From Nitrincola alkalilacustris (lineage in GTDB: Bacteria > Pseudomonadota > Gammaproteobacteria > Pseudomonadales > Balneatricaceae): 64,000 nt of DNA. A program made the translations under genes and the position numbers. The stretch covers positions 124,001 through 188,000 of the forward strand of contig NZ_WBOM01000001.1 of NCBI RefSeq assembly GCF_008973755.1, given 5' to 3'. Positions 1 to 9,085 of this stretch are shown one piece after another; position 1 is the stretch's first letter; each line of letters starts with the position of its first letter. The notes under the pieces are model-generated. The model was not told the DNA's origin, ran no database searches, and saw only the letters and a list, made by a program, of their open reading frames with translations.

Positions 1-2
1 TG

Positions 3-602
3 AGTGTCGAGCAGCAGAAGATTCGCCTGGGCGTGCCTGAGGATTTTGCCACCCACGCCATCATGCCGACCCTGGCCGACTTCTCCCGCCGCTATCCCGG
101 TATCCGCCTGGAGGTCAAGAGCGGCATGTGCAGCGATATCTGGCGTGAGTTTCAGCGCAATGAACTCGATCTGGCACTGGTCAAGCAGCGCCAGAACAGC
201 CAACCGGGCCTGGCCAGTTGGCCTGAGCCCTTGTGCTGGATCGACAGTCTGGAGGGCAACAATCTGCAACGCGATCCGATTCCACTGGTGACCTTCCCGA
301 TTGGCGGCCTGTATCGCAGTGAGATGGCACACACCTTTGATAGTCTGGGTCGCAGCTGGCGCCTGGCATATGTCAGCACCAGTCTGTCCGGTGTCTGCTG
401 CGCCGTGGAAGCGGGTCTTGGCATCTCCCTGTTGCCGAAAAGGCTGGTCACAGCCAAACATCGTATTCTGGATGAGACCGACGGCCTGCCACAGGTGGCT
501 GATCTGGAGTTGACCCTGCACGCCCAGTCGCAGTTATCAGCCTATGACAAGATGTTGGCTGATGAACTGATCGGGGCATGCGAGGAAATGTTCCTGAGAT
601 AA
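3..602 (+). CDS. LysR-family transcriptional regulator, C-terminal part (5' truncated by window)
   Basis: The open frame is already running at the left edge (first full codon at 3), so the helix-turn-helix domain lies outside the window. The visible 199 residues are the effector-binding domain of a LysR regulator: the opening stretch IRLGVPEDFATHAIMPTL followed by a 'RRYPGIRLEV' segment is the usual start of that domain, and 'AVEAGLGISLLPKRLV' is the typical hinge and second-lobe motif near the C-terminus. The family binds small metabolites and controls a neighbouring, often divergent gene, which is not in view. The ligand cannot be told from the sequence. Family assignment is firm, function is open. 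Confidence 0.85.
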   Translation, partial: SVEQQKIRLGVPEDFATHAIMPTLADFSRRYPGIRLEVKSGMCSDIWREFQRNELDLALVKQRQNSQPGLASWPEPLCWIDSLEGNNLQRDPIPLVTFPIGGLYRSEMAHTFDSLGRSWRLAYVSTSLSGVCCAVEAGLGISLLPKRLVTAKHRILDETDGLPQVADLELTLHAQSQLSAYDKMLADELIGACEEMFLR

Positions 603-845
603 TTCCTTCCTACTTGCATACTGGTGTTACTCCCGATGGCCAGGGGTTGAGCCGGTGCTGTTGCATGCGTGTTATCCCGTCAGCTGAGTTGAGCTCATCA
701 GGCTTTGATGGCTGCTGACTACCTCAGACTTCGGGTGGGTGAATCCACTGACTCAGCCTATACTTGATCTTGCTTATTCATATTCAGAGAAAAGAATGTC
801 AGGCTGGCTGATGTTTGCAGGAGCACCGGCTGCGAGGTTATCGCC

Positions 846-2117
846 ATGATCAAACGTGCGAAGCGGGTTGTCACGTCTGCTCGCCATCAGGTATTTGAAC
901 CACTGGATCGCATGGGGCGAGCTGTATTCGATGCCTCACCAAGAGCCATGCTGCTGGCAGAAGCCGTAGAGGGTGATTTTCCAACCCTGGCGGTTAATCC
1001 AGCCTGGGAAGCGCAGTTTGGTATATCTCAACAGGAGGTGCTCTCTAAAACCGGGAAGGACTTCAAATGGTGGCTCTCCATGGATGACCGGCACAGGTTT
1101 GTGACCCAGCTCTATGAGTCCGGCTGGGTGAATGATTTTGCAGTATGGCAACGCCGAATGGATGGCACACCTTTTCTGGTGAGCGTGTCCGGTGTGGTGC
1201 ATGATATGGGAGGTTGGCGTCTGACAATCATTGTCTATGATAACATCACACTCACCTACCAGATGCAGCGACGACTGTCAGAACTGAACCATTTTCTGGA
1301 ACACAAGGTAGAAGAGCGCACGGCCGAGTTGAGTTCGGCCTTGCAGCACCTGCGACATACACAGGATGAGTTGATACAATCATCCAAAATGGCGGCGCTG
1401 GGTCAGATGGTGATGGGCATTGCGCACGAGCTTAATACCCCTTTAGGCAATGCCATCACGGCTGCAAGCAGTGTGCAGGCAGAACTTAACCAGTTGCGTG
1501 AGGATATTCCTGAAAGGTTGACCCGTTCGAAGTTGATTCAGCAGGTTGATTACGCCTGTGAAGGAACTGGTCTGGTGTTGTCGGGTTTGCAGCGCTCAAC
1601 CGAGCTGGTCAGCAGTCTGAAGGAGATCAGCTGCGATCAAGACAATCAGGGACAGCAAAAACTGGATTTACATGACCTTGTTAATGAATGGATAGTACTG
1701 CATCGATCCCAACTGTTATCCGGAAAGGTTGGTATCAGCGTAGATATAGATAAGAACCTGAGCATCCTTACCTTTCGCACGGCCCTGATCCGGGTACTGG
1801 ATAAACTGATTGATAATGCTTTCAAGCACGGATTTCAACGGGATCATGGGCCGGCATCTATAGAGATCAGTGCGTCTGCACAAGGGAATGGGCGGGTTGA
1901 CCTGGTTTTCAAAGATAATGGCAAGGGGCTGGATCTGCCCGATCTGAACAGGATTTTTGAGCCTTTTTTCAAATTATCCATGTCAATACCCGGTAATGGC
2001 CTGGGGCTTTTTGTGGCGCATGTGTTGGTCACGGTGGTGCTGAAAGGCACTTTGACTGTCAAGAGCACACCGGGGCAGGGCGCAGAGTTCATTATCAGCC
2101 TGCCGCAGCCACATTAG
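846..2117 (+). CDS. PAS-domain sensor histidine kinase, soluble, orphan
   Basis: The 423-residue protein has a PAS-like sensor at about residues 25-135, a coiled-coil linker (about 140-180, with HKVEERTAEL) and a transmitter core. The H-box reads MGIAHELNTPLGNAI, with the phospho-accepting His followed by E-L-N-T-P. The ATPase domain shows the N-box (DNAFKHG), G1 (DNGKGLD), F-box (IFEPFF) and G2 (GNGLGLF). No membrane segment or signal peptide is seen, so it should sense a cytoplasmic signal or partner. No response regulator lies on either side, so its target is elsewhere. The ATG is preceded by a GAGG about nine bases upstream. The 243-base gap before it holds no recognised feature. Confidence 0.85.
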   Translation: MIKRAKRVVTSARHQVFEPLDRMGRAVFDASPRAMLLAEAVEGDFPTLAVNPAWEAQFGISQQEVLSKTGKDFKWWLSMDDRHRFVTQLYESGWVNDFAVWQRRMDGTPFLVSVSGVVHDMGGWRLTIIVYDNITLTYQMQRRLSELNHFLEHKVEERTAELSSALQHLRHTQDELIQSSKMAALGQMVMGIAHELNTPLGNAITAASSVQAELNQLREDIPERLTRSKLIQQVDYACEGTGLVLSGLQRSTELVSSLKEISCDQDNQGQQKLDLHDLVNEWIVLHRSQLLSGKVGISVDIDKNLSILTFRTALIRVLDKLIDNAFKHGFQRDHGPASIEISASAQGNGRVDLVFKDNGKGLDLPDLNRIFEPFFKLSMSIPGNGLGLFVAHVLVTVVLKGTLTVKSTPGQGAEFIISLPQPH

Positions 2118-2148
2118 GCGGGTAGGTTTCAGGCTTATACATCTAACC

Positions 2149-2179
2149 TTACACATCTGCCCCCAGCTGAGGTTATAAT
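2149..2179 (+). promoter_or_regulatory. candidate sigma-70 promoter for lptM-lysA-dapF
   Basis: A perfect TATAAT at 2174-2179 follows a TTACAC at 2149-2154 with 19 bases between. The -10 is excellent, but the -35 matches only partly and the spacing is long. It is the first promoter-like sequence upstream of the co-directional run that starts at 2217. Confidence 0.4.
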
Positions 2180-2216
2180 CAGCGGTTACTTAATAGTCTG
2201 CTGAAGGATGTCGATC

Positions 2217-2339
2217 GTGAAAAGCCGCTGGCCAGCACTGCTGCTGGGTTTGATGATTCTGGCCGTACTCGGTGGGTGTGGTCAGAAAGGCCCACTGTAT
2301 CTTCCTGATCAGGAATCGCCTACAGAACAGGCGGAATGA
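2217..2339 (+). CDS. lptM: small lipoprotein LptM/YifL-type
   Basis: A 40-residue open frame with a lipoprotein signal: KSRW, a hydrophobic run, then the lipobox VLGGC, followed by the family signature GCGQKGPLYLP. LptM (YifL) is a short outer-membrane lipoprotein that in E. coli assists assembly of the LptD/LptE lipopolysaccharide translocon. It lies directly upstream of lysA, its usual place in gammaproteobacteria. I chose the GTG at 2217 because an AAGGA at 2204-2208 is correctly spaced from it; the ATG at 2208 overlaps that ribosome-binding site. The stop overlaps a possible upstream lysA start. Confidence 0.8.
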   Translation: MKSRWPALLLGLMILAVLGGCGQKGPLYLPDQESPTEQAE

Positions 2340-2347
2340 GAGAGATA

Positions 2348-3604
2348 ATGGATAGTTTTGAGTATTACAACGGGCATCTGCACTGCGAAGAGGTGTCGCT
2401 GAGCCGGGTGGCTGAGGCGTTTGGTACGCCGACTTATGTCTATTCTCGTGATGCACTGGAGCGGGCGTATCTGTCTTATGCCGATGCGCTGGAAGGTCGC
2501 GATGCACTGGTTTGCTACGCCGTGAAGGCCAACAGCAATCTGGCAGTGCTGAATGTGTTGGCACGTCTGGGCGCAGGGTTCGATATTGTATCGCTGGGTG
2601 AACTGGAGCGAGTGATCCGTGCCGGTGGCGAGCCGTCCAAGGTGGTGTTCTCGGGCGTGGGTAAGCAGTCGCATGAGATCAAGCGTGCGCTGGAACTGGA
2701 TATTCTGTGCTTCAATATCGAGTCTGAGGCGGAGCTGGAGCGGGTCAACGCTGTTGCGGCCGAGATGGGCAAGGTGGCGCGTGTCTCTTTTCGCGTCAAT
2801 CCGGATGTGGATGCCGGTACTCACCCTTATATCTCCACCGGCCTGAAGGAGAACAAGTTCGGGATCAGTATTGATGTCGCACGCCAGGTATATCGCCATG
2901 CGGCTTCGCTGTCGGCGGTCGAGATCGTGGGAATGGATTGCCATATCGGCAGTCAGTTAACCGAGATCACACCTTTCCTGGATGCATTGGATCGTCTGCT
3001 GATACTGCTGGATGAGCTGGCTGAGGATGGCATCACGATTCATCATCTGGATCTGGGTGGTGGCCTGGGTGTCTGCTACACCGATGAGGAGCCGCCAACA
3101 CCTCAGGCCTATATTGAAGCGGTGCTGGCGCATCTGGGTGATCGCCCGCTCAAGCTGATTTTTGAGCCGGGGCGTTCGATTGCCGCGAATGCGGGCGTCA
3201 TGCTGACCAGGGTTGAATATCTGAAGCGCAATGGTGACAAGCATTTTGCGATCATTGATGGCGCGATGAATGACCTGATCCGGCCCTCTCTTTATGGTGC
3301 CTATCAGGAGATCGTGCCGGTTGAACTGCGCGAAGTGGGGGAAACCCTGACCTGGGATCTGGTTGGCCCGGTGTGCGAGACCGGCGATTTTCTGGGTAAG
3401 GATCGTGCGCTGAATCTGCAGGCAGGTGATCTGCTGGCGGTCTGTTCGGCGGGTGCTTATGGTTTCGTGATGGCCTCTAACTACAACACGCGCGGGCGTC
3501 CGGCCGAGGTGATGGTGGATGATGACCAGGTCTATCTGGTGCGTGAGCGTGAGCGCCTGAGTGATCTGATGCGTGGCGAACAGTTACTGCCTGGTGATCG
3601 TTGA
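2348..3604 (+). CDS. lysA: diaminopimelate decarboxylase
   Basis: It catalyses the last step of lysine synthesis, PLP-dependent decarboxylation of meso-diaminopimelate. The 418-residue length is typical. The PLP lysine is K60 in YAVKANS; further fold-type III motifs are CHIGSQ, the glycine-rich LGGGLGV, FEPGRS, and the substrate-binding CETGDF. The ATG at 2348 gives the N-terminus expected from Pseudomonas-like LysA (MDSFEYYNG); an in-frame ATG at 2336, overlapping the lptM stop, would add four residues. It is followed by dapF, whose product makes its substrate, so the two probably share a transcript. Confidence 0.96.
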   Translation: MDSFEYYNGHLHCEEVSLSRVAEAFGTPTYVYSRDALERAYLSYADALEGRDALVCYAVKANSNLAVLNVLARLGAGFDIVSLGELERVIRAGGEPSKVVFSGVGKQSHEIKRALELDILCFNIESEAELERVNAVAAEMGKVARVSFRVNPDVDAGTHPYISTGLKENKFGISIDVARQVYRHAASLSAVEIVGMDCHIGSQLTEITPFLDALDRLLILLDELAEDGITIHHLDLGGGLGVCYTDEEPPTPQAYIEAVLAHLGDRPLKLIFEPGRSIAANAGVMLTRVEYLKRNGDKHFAIIDGAMNDLIRPSLYGAYQEIVPVELREVGETLTWDLVGPVCETGDFLGKDRALNLQAGDLLAVCSAGAYGFVMASNYNTRGRPAEVMVDDDQVYLVRERERLSDLMRGEQLLPGDR

Positions 3605-3632
3605 GGTGGCTGATGTTGAGGTATAGAGCGTA

Positions 3633-4463
3633 ATGCTGGTTAGATTTTCAAAAATGCACGGTCTTGGCAATGACTTCATGGTCATTGATGCCGTGTCTCA
3701 ACGTGTGCGACTGAATGAACAACTGGTACGCCGTCTGGCGGATCGGCATACCGGTATCGGCTTTGATCAGCTGCTGCTGGTTGAGCCTCCGACCCGGCCG
3801 GATCAGGATTTTCGTTACCGTATCTATAATTCTGACGGTTCTGAAGTGGAGCACTGCGGCAATGGCGCGCGCTGTTTTGCCCGCTTCGTGCGTGACAAGC
3901 GCCTGACCGCGAAACAGGAGATCAGTGTCGAGACCTCTCAGGGCCAGGCTATCCTGCGTATCCGTGAGGATCGTCAGGTCGAGGTTGATATGGGGGCACC
4001 ACGATTGAATCCGGTCGAAATCCCCTTTGCGGCCGAGCGGCAAAGTGTCAGTTATCCGCTTGAAGTGGGTGATCAGACCTTTGAGATCAGCGCGGTATCA
4101 ATGGGTAATCCGCATGCCGTGTTGCTGGTGGAGGATGTCGAGACAGCGCCAGTGACAACACTGGGGCCTCAGATTGAGCGCCATGCGCGCTTCCCACAGC
4201 GGGTCAATGTCGGCTTCATGCAGGTGCTGTCACCGGAAGAGATCCGCTTGCGTGTGTTTGAGCGCGGAGCCGGTGAAACTCGCGCCTGTGGCACTGGCGC
4301 CTGTGCGGCTGTCGTGGCAGGGCGTCTGCGTGGCTTGCTGGCGGAGAAGGTGCGGGTTCATCTGACCGGTGGTGAGCTGGAGATCGCATGGAAAGGAGAG
4401 GGCGAGCCGGTTATCATGACCGGTCCGGCCACAACAGTTTATGAAGGGCAGATCTACATATGA
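3633..4463 (+). CDS. dapF: diaminopimelate epimerase
   Basis: It interconverts LL- and meso-diaminopimelate in the cytoplasm, supplying both lysine (via the upstream lysA) and peptidoglycan cross-links. It is cofactor-independent and uses two cysteines. Both are visible: C75 in [10 protein letters not shown] and C219 in [16 protein letters not shown]. At 276 residues it has the family's usual length. The N-terminal KMHGLGNDF is diagnostic. Its stop overlaps the start of the next gene by four bases (ATGA), which suggests translational coupling. Confidence 0.97.
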   Translation: MLVRFSKMHGLGNDFMVIDAVSQRVRLNEQLVRRLADRHTGIGFDQLLLVEPPTRPDQDFRYRIYNSDGSEVEHCGNGARCFARFVRDKRLTAKQEISVETSQGQAILRIREDRQVEVDMGAPRLNPVEIPFAAERQSVSYPLEVGDQTFEISAVSMGNPHAVLLVEDVETAPVTTLGPQIERHARFPQRVNVGFMQVLSPEEIRLRVFERGAGETRACGTGACAAVVAGRLRGLLAEKVRVHLTGGELEIAWKGEGEPVIMTGPATTVYEGQIYI

Positions 4464-5152
4464 GTGACCAGGCGGATCTTATCTCACCTGAGGGTCTTGA
4501 TGCCCGGCAGGTAGCCGACTATCTGGCCGAGCATCCCGACTTCTTCAAGGAGCATGCTCACCTGCTGGAAAAACTATATGTGCCACATCAACGCGGCAGC
4601 AGCATCTCTCTGGTTGAGCGGCAGACATCGTTGTTGCGTGAGCGCAATCAACTGCTGCACAAGCATCTGACAGATCTGATCGAAGTGGCACGACATAATG
4701 ACGGCCAGTTTGAAAAGACCAAGCGCATGGTGCTGTCGATGCTGGAGTCATCCACTCTGGATGATGTGGCAGTGTCGATTGAAGAGAGTCTGTGTCAGGA
4801 TTTCTATGGTGATGTCACCTCATTGCTGCTGTTCAGCGACAATCCGGTGGTGGTCAATAATATCCGCATGCTGTCGCGTGCCGACTGCAGTATTGTGCAG
4901 CCACTGATCGAAACCAGTCTGCCCAGCTGTGGACAACTCAGTGAGGCGATGAACCGCTTTCTGTTCCAGGACCAGGCCGTGCGGGTGCAGTCGGCCGCCG
5001 TGGTGCCACTGGTCAAGGGTGAAACCCTGGGGTTGCTGGCGATCGGCAGTTTTGACCCGGATTACTTTCAGAGCAGTCAGGGTACTTTGTTCCTGAGCTA
5101 CGTTGGCGAAGTGCTGAGCCGCGTGCTGAGCCAGATACTGAAAAAATCGTGA
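4460..5152 (+). CDS. DUF484 (YigA-type) GAF-like protein
   Basis: A 230-residue cytoplasmic protein of the DUF484 family. The N-terminal '[22 protein letters not shown]' region is the family hallmark, followed by a helical linker with [11 protein letters not shown] and a C-terminal GAF-like domain ending in [11 protein letters not shown]. The family sits between dapF and xerC in many gammaproteobacteria, including E. coli (yigA), but its molecular role is not established. Overlap with dapF by four bases and an 11-base gap to xerC place it in the same operon. Confidence 0.85.
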   Translation: MSDQADLISPEGLDARQVADYLAEHPDFFKEHAHLLEKLYVPHQRGSSISLVERQTSLLRERNQLLHKHLTDLIEVARHNDGQFEKTKRMVLSMLESSTLDDVAVSIEESLCQDFYGDVTSLLLFSDNPVVVNNIRMLSRADCSIVQPLIETSLPSCGQLSEAMNRFLFQDQAVRVQSAAVVPLVKGETLGLLAIGSFDPDYFQSSQGTLFLSYVGEVLSRVLSQILKKS

Positions 5153-5162
5153 GAATGATGTG

Positions 5163-6092
5163 ATGGCCGTGTCTGAAGCACAGTGGCTGGATAACTTCAT
5201 GCGCTATCTGGCTTCTGAGCGGCAGCTCTCTCCCCATACCCTTTCCAACTATCGGCGTGATCTGATGCAGCTCAGCGAAGAGCTGCAGCGCTGTGACAAT
5301 CGTGACTGGTCAACGCTGAAAGAGGCTGACCTGCGCCGAGCGGTAGCCGGCTTGCATGGGCAGGGGTTGTCTGGCCGCAGTCTGCGCCGTCTGCTCTCGG
5401 CCGTGCGCACCTTTTACCGTTATCTACTGCGTGAGAACCTGGTTACGGATAATCCTGGGCTGGCGATTCAGGCCCCGAAATCGGGTAAACGCCTGCCGCA
5501 AACGCTGGATGTGGATCAGATCGGCAGCCTGCTTGATGGCAATGGTAATGGAGCTGAAGGCAGTCAGATTGATGATCCGTTGCTGATTCGTGATCAGGCG
5601 ATCATGGAGTTGATTTACTCCTCAGGCCTGCGTGTTTCAGAACTGGTCAGTCTTAACCTGAAGGATCTGGATCTCGGCGATGCCATTCTGACTGTGACGG
5701 GTAAGGGGAATAAAACCCGACGTCTGCCGATCGGTCGCATGGCGCTGAGTGCGCTGGATCGCTGGCTCAGCGAGCGGGCACTGCTGGCCAAACCGCAGGA
5801 ATCAGCGGTGTTTGTCGGACGCTATGGCCGACGTCTGGGTGTGCGCTCGGTGGAGCAGCGGCTACGTCAGCGAGGTGAGTCGACCGATACGCAGGGACGT
5901 GTCTACCCGCATCGTCTGCGCCACAGCTTTGCCAGCCATCTGCTGGAATCCAGCGGTGATCTGCGCGCGGTGCAGGAGTTGCTGGGGCATGCGGATATCA
6001 GTACGACACAGATCTATACTCACCTGGACTTTCAACATTTGATGACGGTGTATGAGCAATCTCACCCTCGAGCAAGGCGGAAAAAATCATGA
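5163..6092 (+). CDS. xerC: site-specific tyrosine recombinase XerC
   Basis: With XerD (not in this window) it resolves chromosome dimers at dif during division. The protein is 309 residues: an N-terminal SAM-like core-binding domain (LSPHTLSNYRRDL) and a C-terminal catalytic domain. All six catalytic residues can be seen: R in SSGLRVSE (about 157), K in TGKGNK (about 181), H-x-x-R in PHRLRHSFASH (about 250-253), H in LGHADIS (about 276) and the nucleophile Y in QIYTHLD (about 285). I prefer the ATG at 5163; a GTG at 5160 adds one residue. Its stop overlaps the next start by four bases. It is a housekeeping XerC, not a phage or integron integrase, judging by its conserved neighbours. Confidence 0.95.
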   Translation: MAVSEAQWLDNFMRYLASERQLSPHTLSNYRRDLMQLSEELQRCDNRDWSTLKEADLRRAVAGLHGQGLSGRSLRRLLSAVRTFYRYLLRENLVTDNPGLAIQAPKSGKRLPQTLDVDQIGSLLDGNGNGAEGSQIDDPLLIRDQAIMELIYSSGLRVSELVSLNLKDLDLGDAILTVTGKGNKTRRLPIGRMALSALDRWLSERALLAKPQESAVFVGRYGRRLGVRSVEQRLRQRGESTDTQGRVYPHRLRHSFASHLLESSGDLRAVQELLGHADISTTQIYTHLDFQHLMTVYEQSHPRARRKKS

Positions 6093-6829
6093 TTAAAGCC
6101 ATAACCTTTGATCTGGACGATACGCTCTGGGCGGTCGATCCCGTGATAGAGCTGGCCAACCGTTCGCTGTGGGACTGGCTGACAGAGAATGCAGCCCAAT
6201 ACACGGACCGCTTTATTCTGGCGGATCTGGTGGAGGGCTCGGAGATGCGTCGACAACTGCTTGAGCGCCATCCAGAGATCAGCCATAGCGTGACGTTGAT
6301 TCGTTTGAAGCTGCTGGAGCAGGGGATGCTGCAGTGCGGCTATACAGAGTTTGAGGCCAGTGCCCTGTCGAGTCAGGCGATGGATGTGTTTATTGAAGCC
6401 CGCCATCAGGTGGAGCTGTTTGCCCATGCTCGGGCGATGCTGGAAGGGTTGCATGCCAGAGGCTTCAAGCTGGGAGCGCTGAGCAATGGCAATGCGGAAG
6501 TGAAACGTACCGGGATCGGTGATCTGTTCGATTTTCAGTTCAATGCCGATCAGGTCGGCCAGATGAAGCCGCATCCGCTGATGTTCGAGAAGGCATTGGA
6601 GCATGCCTCGCTACAAGCCGAGCAGGTGATCCATATCGGTGATCATCCGGTGAATGATGTCGAGGGATCACAGAAGGTTGGCATGTGGACCATCTGGGTC
6701 AATCTGGACGGCGCCCTGAACTGGCCTGCCGGGCAGAAAAAAGCGGATGCAGAGGTGACCAGTCTGGATCAGATTGATGCTATGGTGGATAAAATCCTGC
6801 AGCAAGCGCAGAAGCGGATCAGATTTTAA
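6089..6829 (+). CDS. yigB: HAD-family phosphatase, YigB-like
   Basis: A haloacid-dehalogenase-fold phosphatase. Motif I is ITFDLDDTLW with the nucleophilic Asp, motif II is LGALSNGN, the conserved Lys is in QVGQMKPHPLMF, and motif IV is IHIGDHPVNDVEGSQ. A helical cap follows motif I. In E. coli the gene after xerC is yigB, which dephosphorylates the pyrimidine intermediate of riboflavin synthesis (5-amino-6-(5-phosphoribitylamino)uracil). The same dapF-yigA-xerC-yigB order here supports orthology, but substrate range in this family is broad. The gene converges on hemW with 24 bases between, and no clear terminator is seen. Confidence 0.85.
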   Translation: MIKAITFDLDDTLWAVDPVIELANRSLWDWLTENAAQYTDRFILADLVEGSEMRRQLLERHPEISHSVTLIRLKLLEQGMLQCGYTEFEASALSSQAMDVFIEARHQVELFAHARAMLEGLHARGFKLGALSNGNAEVKRTGIGDLFDFQFNADQVGQMKPHPLMFEKALEHASLQAEQVIHIGDHPVNDVEGSQKVGMWTIWVNLDGALNWPAGQKKADAEVTSLDQIDAMVDKILQQAQKRIRF

Positions 6830-6853
6830 CCGCAGGCGATAGCTGAAAACGGC

Positions 6854-7993
6854 TTAATCCAGAAACATCTCCAGCAGATCATTCAGAAACAGGCGCCCGT
6901 GCTGTGTTGGTTGCAGGCGGCGCGTATCCTCCTCCAGCAAGCCGCGCTGGCGTGCCAGGCTCAACTGCGGTTGCAGGCTCTCCAGTGTCAGGCCAGTGCG
7001 CGTCTGTAACAGATCAGATGCAACACCCTGCGTCAGGCGCAGCACATTGAGCATGAACTCAAAGGCCAGCTCCTCCTGACGCACTTGTGTATCGCCAGCC
7101 AGTCGTTCCTGAGGTGTGAGATAAGCTTTGGGTTGGCGGGCTTTATGGCGGCGCACAATCTTGAGCTGTCCATCCTGCGACTGACTGATTTTGCCATGCG
7201 CCCCGGCACCTATGCCGAGATAGTCGCCAAACTCCCAGTAGTTCAGGTTATGACGACTCTGCTGCCCTTCGCGTGCATAGGCAGAGATCTCGTACTGCTC
7301 AAAACCGGAATCAGCCAGCAGGTTCTGCCCCAGTTCCTGTATCGACCAGAGAGCTTCATCAATCGGTAGCTGGGGTGGGCGGGCATGAAACTCGGTATTG
7401 GGCTCGATAGTCAGCTGATACCAGGAAAGGTGATCCGGGTTCAGGTCCAGCGCCTGCTGCAGGTCGGCTTCGGCACCGGCGATATCCTGACCCGGCAGGC
7501 CATGCATCAGATCCAGATTGAGGCGGTCAAACAGCTCGCGCGCCTGTCCTGCCGCACGCACAGCTTCCCCAGCATTGTGAATCCTGCCCAGCGCCTTGAG
7601 CTGGGCATCATTGAAGCTCTGGATGCCGAGCGACAGGCGATTGATACCGGCACGACGAAATCCGGCAAACTTCTCCTGCTCAAAGGTTCCGGGGTTGGCT
7701 TCCATGGTGATTTCAGCCCCGCGACTCAGCGTGATCCGCTGTGCGACTCCATCCAGCAGGCGTGCGATTGCATCGGCACTGAACAGGCTGGGGGTGCCGC
7801 CACCGATGAAGATGGAGTGGATCTCACGCCCTTGAGCGCCGGGCAGCTCATCTTCCAGATCCTGTAGCAGGGCTGCGACATACTCCGCCTCCGGTAGCGT
7901 GTCACGCACGGCATGAGAGTTGAAATCGCAGTAGGGGCATTTGCGTACACACCAGGGTATGTGGATATAGAGTGACAGCGGTGGCAGGGTCAT
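6854..7993 (-). CDS. hemW: radical SAM heme chaperone HemW
   Basis: A 379-residue radical SAM protein. The 4Fe-4S motif C15-x3-C19-x2-C22 lies in CVRKCPYCDFNSH, and the SAM-binding IFIGGGTPS follows. HemW proteins were long annotated as oxygen-independent coproporphyrinogen oxidase (HemN), but they bind heme and transfer it to respiratory enzymes. The length (379, against about 450 for true HemN) and the lack of the extra HemN cysteine in the cluster motif support HemW. The start overlaps the rdgB stop (ATGA), an arrangement conserved in gammaproteobacteria. It is last in the leftward run that begins at 13114. Confidence 0.92.
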   Translation of the reverse strand: MTLPPLSLYIHIPWCVRKCPYCDFNSHAVRDTLPEAEYVAALLQDLEDELPGAQGREIHSIFIGGGTPSLFSADAIARLLDGVAQRITLSRGAEITMEANPGTFEQEKFAGFRRAGINRLSLGIQSFNDAQLKALGRIHNAGEAVRAAGQARELFDRLNLDLMHGLPGQDIAGAEADLQQALDLNPDHLSWYQLTIEPNTEFHARPPQLPIDEALWSIQELGQNLLADSGFEQYEISAYAREGQQSRHNLNYWEFGDYLGIGAGAHGKISQSQDGQLKIVRRHKARQPKAYLTPQERLAGDTQVRQEELAFEFMLNVLRLTQGVASDLLQTRTGLTLESLQPQLSLARQRGLLEEDTRRLQPTQHGRLFLNDLLEMFLD

Positions 7994-8610
7994 GCGTGGT
8001 GCAACTGCTGTTTCAGAGCGTGCAACAGTTCAGCCGCAGCCTTGCCACGATGGCTGTGCTGATGCTTCACGTCGGGTGTCAGTTCGGCTACGCTCATGCC
8101 AAGTTCCGGGATAAAGAAGAGTGGATCATAGCCGAAGCCACCCTCTCCACGCGCTTCACGCAGTATCACGCCCTCCCAAAAGCTCTGGCAGATCAGCGGC
8201 ACTGGATCTTCAGCATGGCGCATGAATACCAGCACGCACTGGTAACGCCCGGTGCGCTCGGCATCAGGAACATTGACCAGTGACTCAAGCAGCTTTTGAT
8301 TGTTTTTTGTGACTCCGGCTCCCTGGCCGGCAAAGCGCGCCGAGTAGATCCCCGGGGCCCCCTGCAGAGCATCCACCTCAAGGCCGGAATCATCAGCAAG
8401 TGCCGGCAGCCCTGTCTCCCGGCACGCATGGCGGGCCTTGATAATGGCATTCTCGACGAAGCTCAGCCCGGTCTCCTCGGCATCTTCCACCTGGAAATTG
8501 GATTGTGGCACTACCTCAAGATCCAGTTGAGCCAGCAGGGCGCTGAACTCCTTCAGTTTGCCGGCATTGCTGCTGGCCAGTACAAGTTTGCTGATGCTGT
8601 GTGCAGGCAT
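7990..8610 (-). CDS. rdgB: RdgB/HAM1 non-canonical purine NTP pyrophosphatase
   Basis: It hydrolyses dITP, dXTP and XTP to monophosphates, keeping deaminated purines out of DNA and RNA. Motifs: the N-terminal LVLASSNAGKLKEF, the catalytic DDSGLEVDAL, 'GGFGYDPLFFIPE' and 'SHRGKAAAELL' near the end. I start it at the ATG at 8610 (206 residues), which gives the normal N-terminus; a longer in-frame extension to 8667 would run through the upstream gene's end and lacks family similarity. It begins five bases after the DUF4426 gene. Confidence 0.94.
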   Translation of the reverse strand: MPAHSISKLVLASSNAGKLKEFSALLAQLDLEVVPQSNFQVEDAEETGLSFVENAIIKARHACRETGLPALADDSGLEVDALQGAPGIYSARFAGQGAGVTKNNQKLLESLVNVPDAERTGRYQCVLVFMRHAEDPVPLICQSFWEGVILREARGEGGFGYDPLFFIPELGMSVAELTPDVKHQHSHRGKAAAELLHALKQQLHHA

Positions 8611-8614
8611 GTTC

Positions 8615-9064
8615 TCAGTCCGTATAAAAGGTCTGCTCGAAGCGGATACGATAGGTTGAGGGCGCACCTTCAGGGCGCACCGTCAGGTTGATCGTCAGCT
8701 GTTCGTCATTGGTGATGCGAAAATCACCGATATAGTAGAGTGCGTTGGCTTCCTCAATCGCGACAAAATTGAGTGTCTGCTGTTGCTGCAGCAGGTTCGA
8801 TACCTGTCCGTTAACATCGGCAGCCACCACGCGAGTGGTACCGTCGGACTGCTTCTCCAGCACCGTCACGTTCAGCATGGCGCGAACATTGGAGCGTGTC
8901 AGGTTGTGGCGCTGTGCCACTTCCGGTAGCAGGAAGGTGGAGTAGAAGGCATTGTAGTGGATCTCATAACGATCATCACTGATCATCTTATCGGCCTGAG
9001 CGGTCATGGCAGGAATCAGCAATGACAGCAGGAGCAGCAGGCGGCTGCCAATTCGTGTAAACAT
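8615..9064 (-). CDS. DUF4426 secreted protein
   Basis: A 149-residue protein with a signal peptide (FTRIGSRLLLLLSLLIPAM, cleaved near TAQA-DKM), so probably periplasmic. The mature part (YEIHYNAFYSTFLLPEVA, 'QTLNFVAIEEANALYYIGDF') matches the DUF4426 family, which is regularly found between metW and rdgB in Pseudomonas-like genomes. Its function is unknown. The ATG at 9064 is favoured over an upstream in-frame start because it places a charged residue directly before the hydrophobic core. Confidence 0.8.
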   Translation of the reverse strand: MFTRIGSRLLLLLSLLIPAMTAQADKMISDDRYEIHYNAFYSTFLLPEVAQRHNLTRSNVRAMLNVTVLEKQSDGTTRVVAADVNGQVSNLLQQQQTLNFVAIEEANALYYIGDFRITNDEQLTINLTVRPEGAPSTYRIRFEQTFYTD

Positions 9065-9085
9065 GATGCTAAATCTCCACAAACG

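Noticed and set aside
5163-6092. Integrase marking a mobile element
   Set aside because: The tyrosine recombinase is flanked by the conserved dapF, DUF484 and yigB genes and is the housekeeping XerC.
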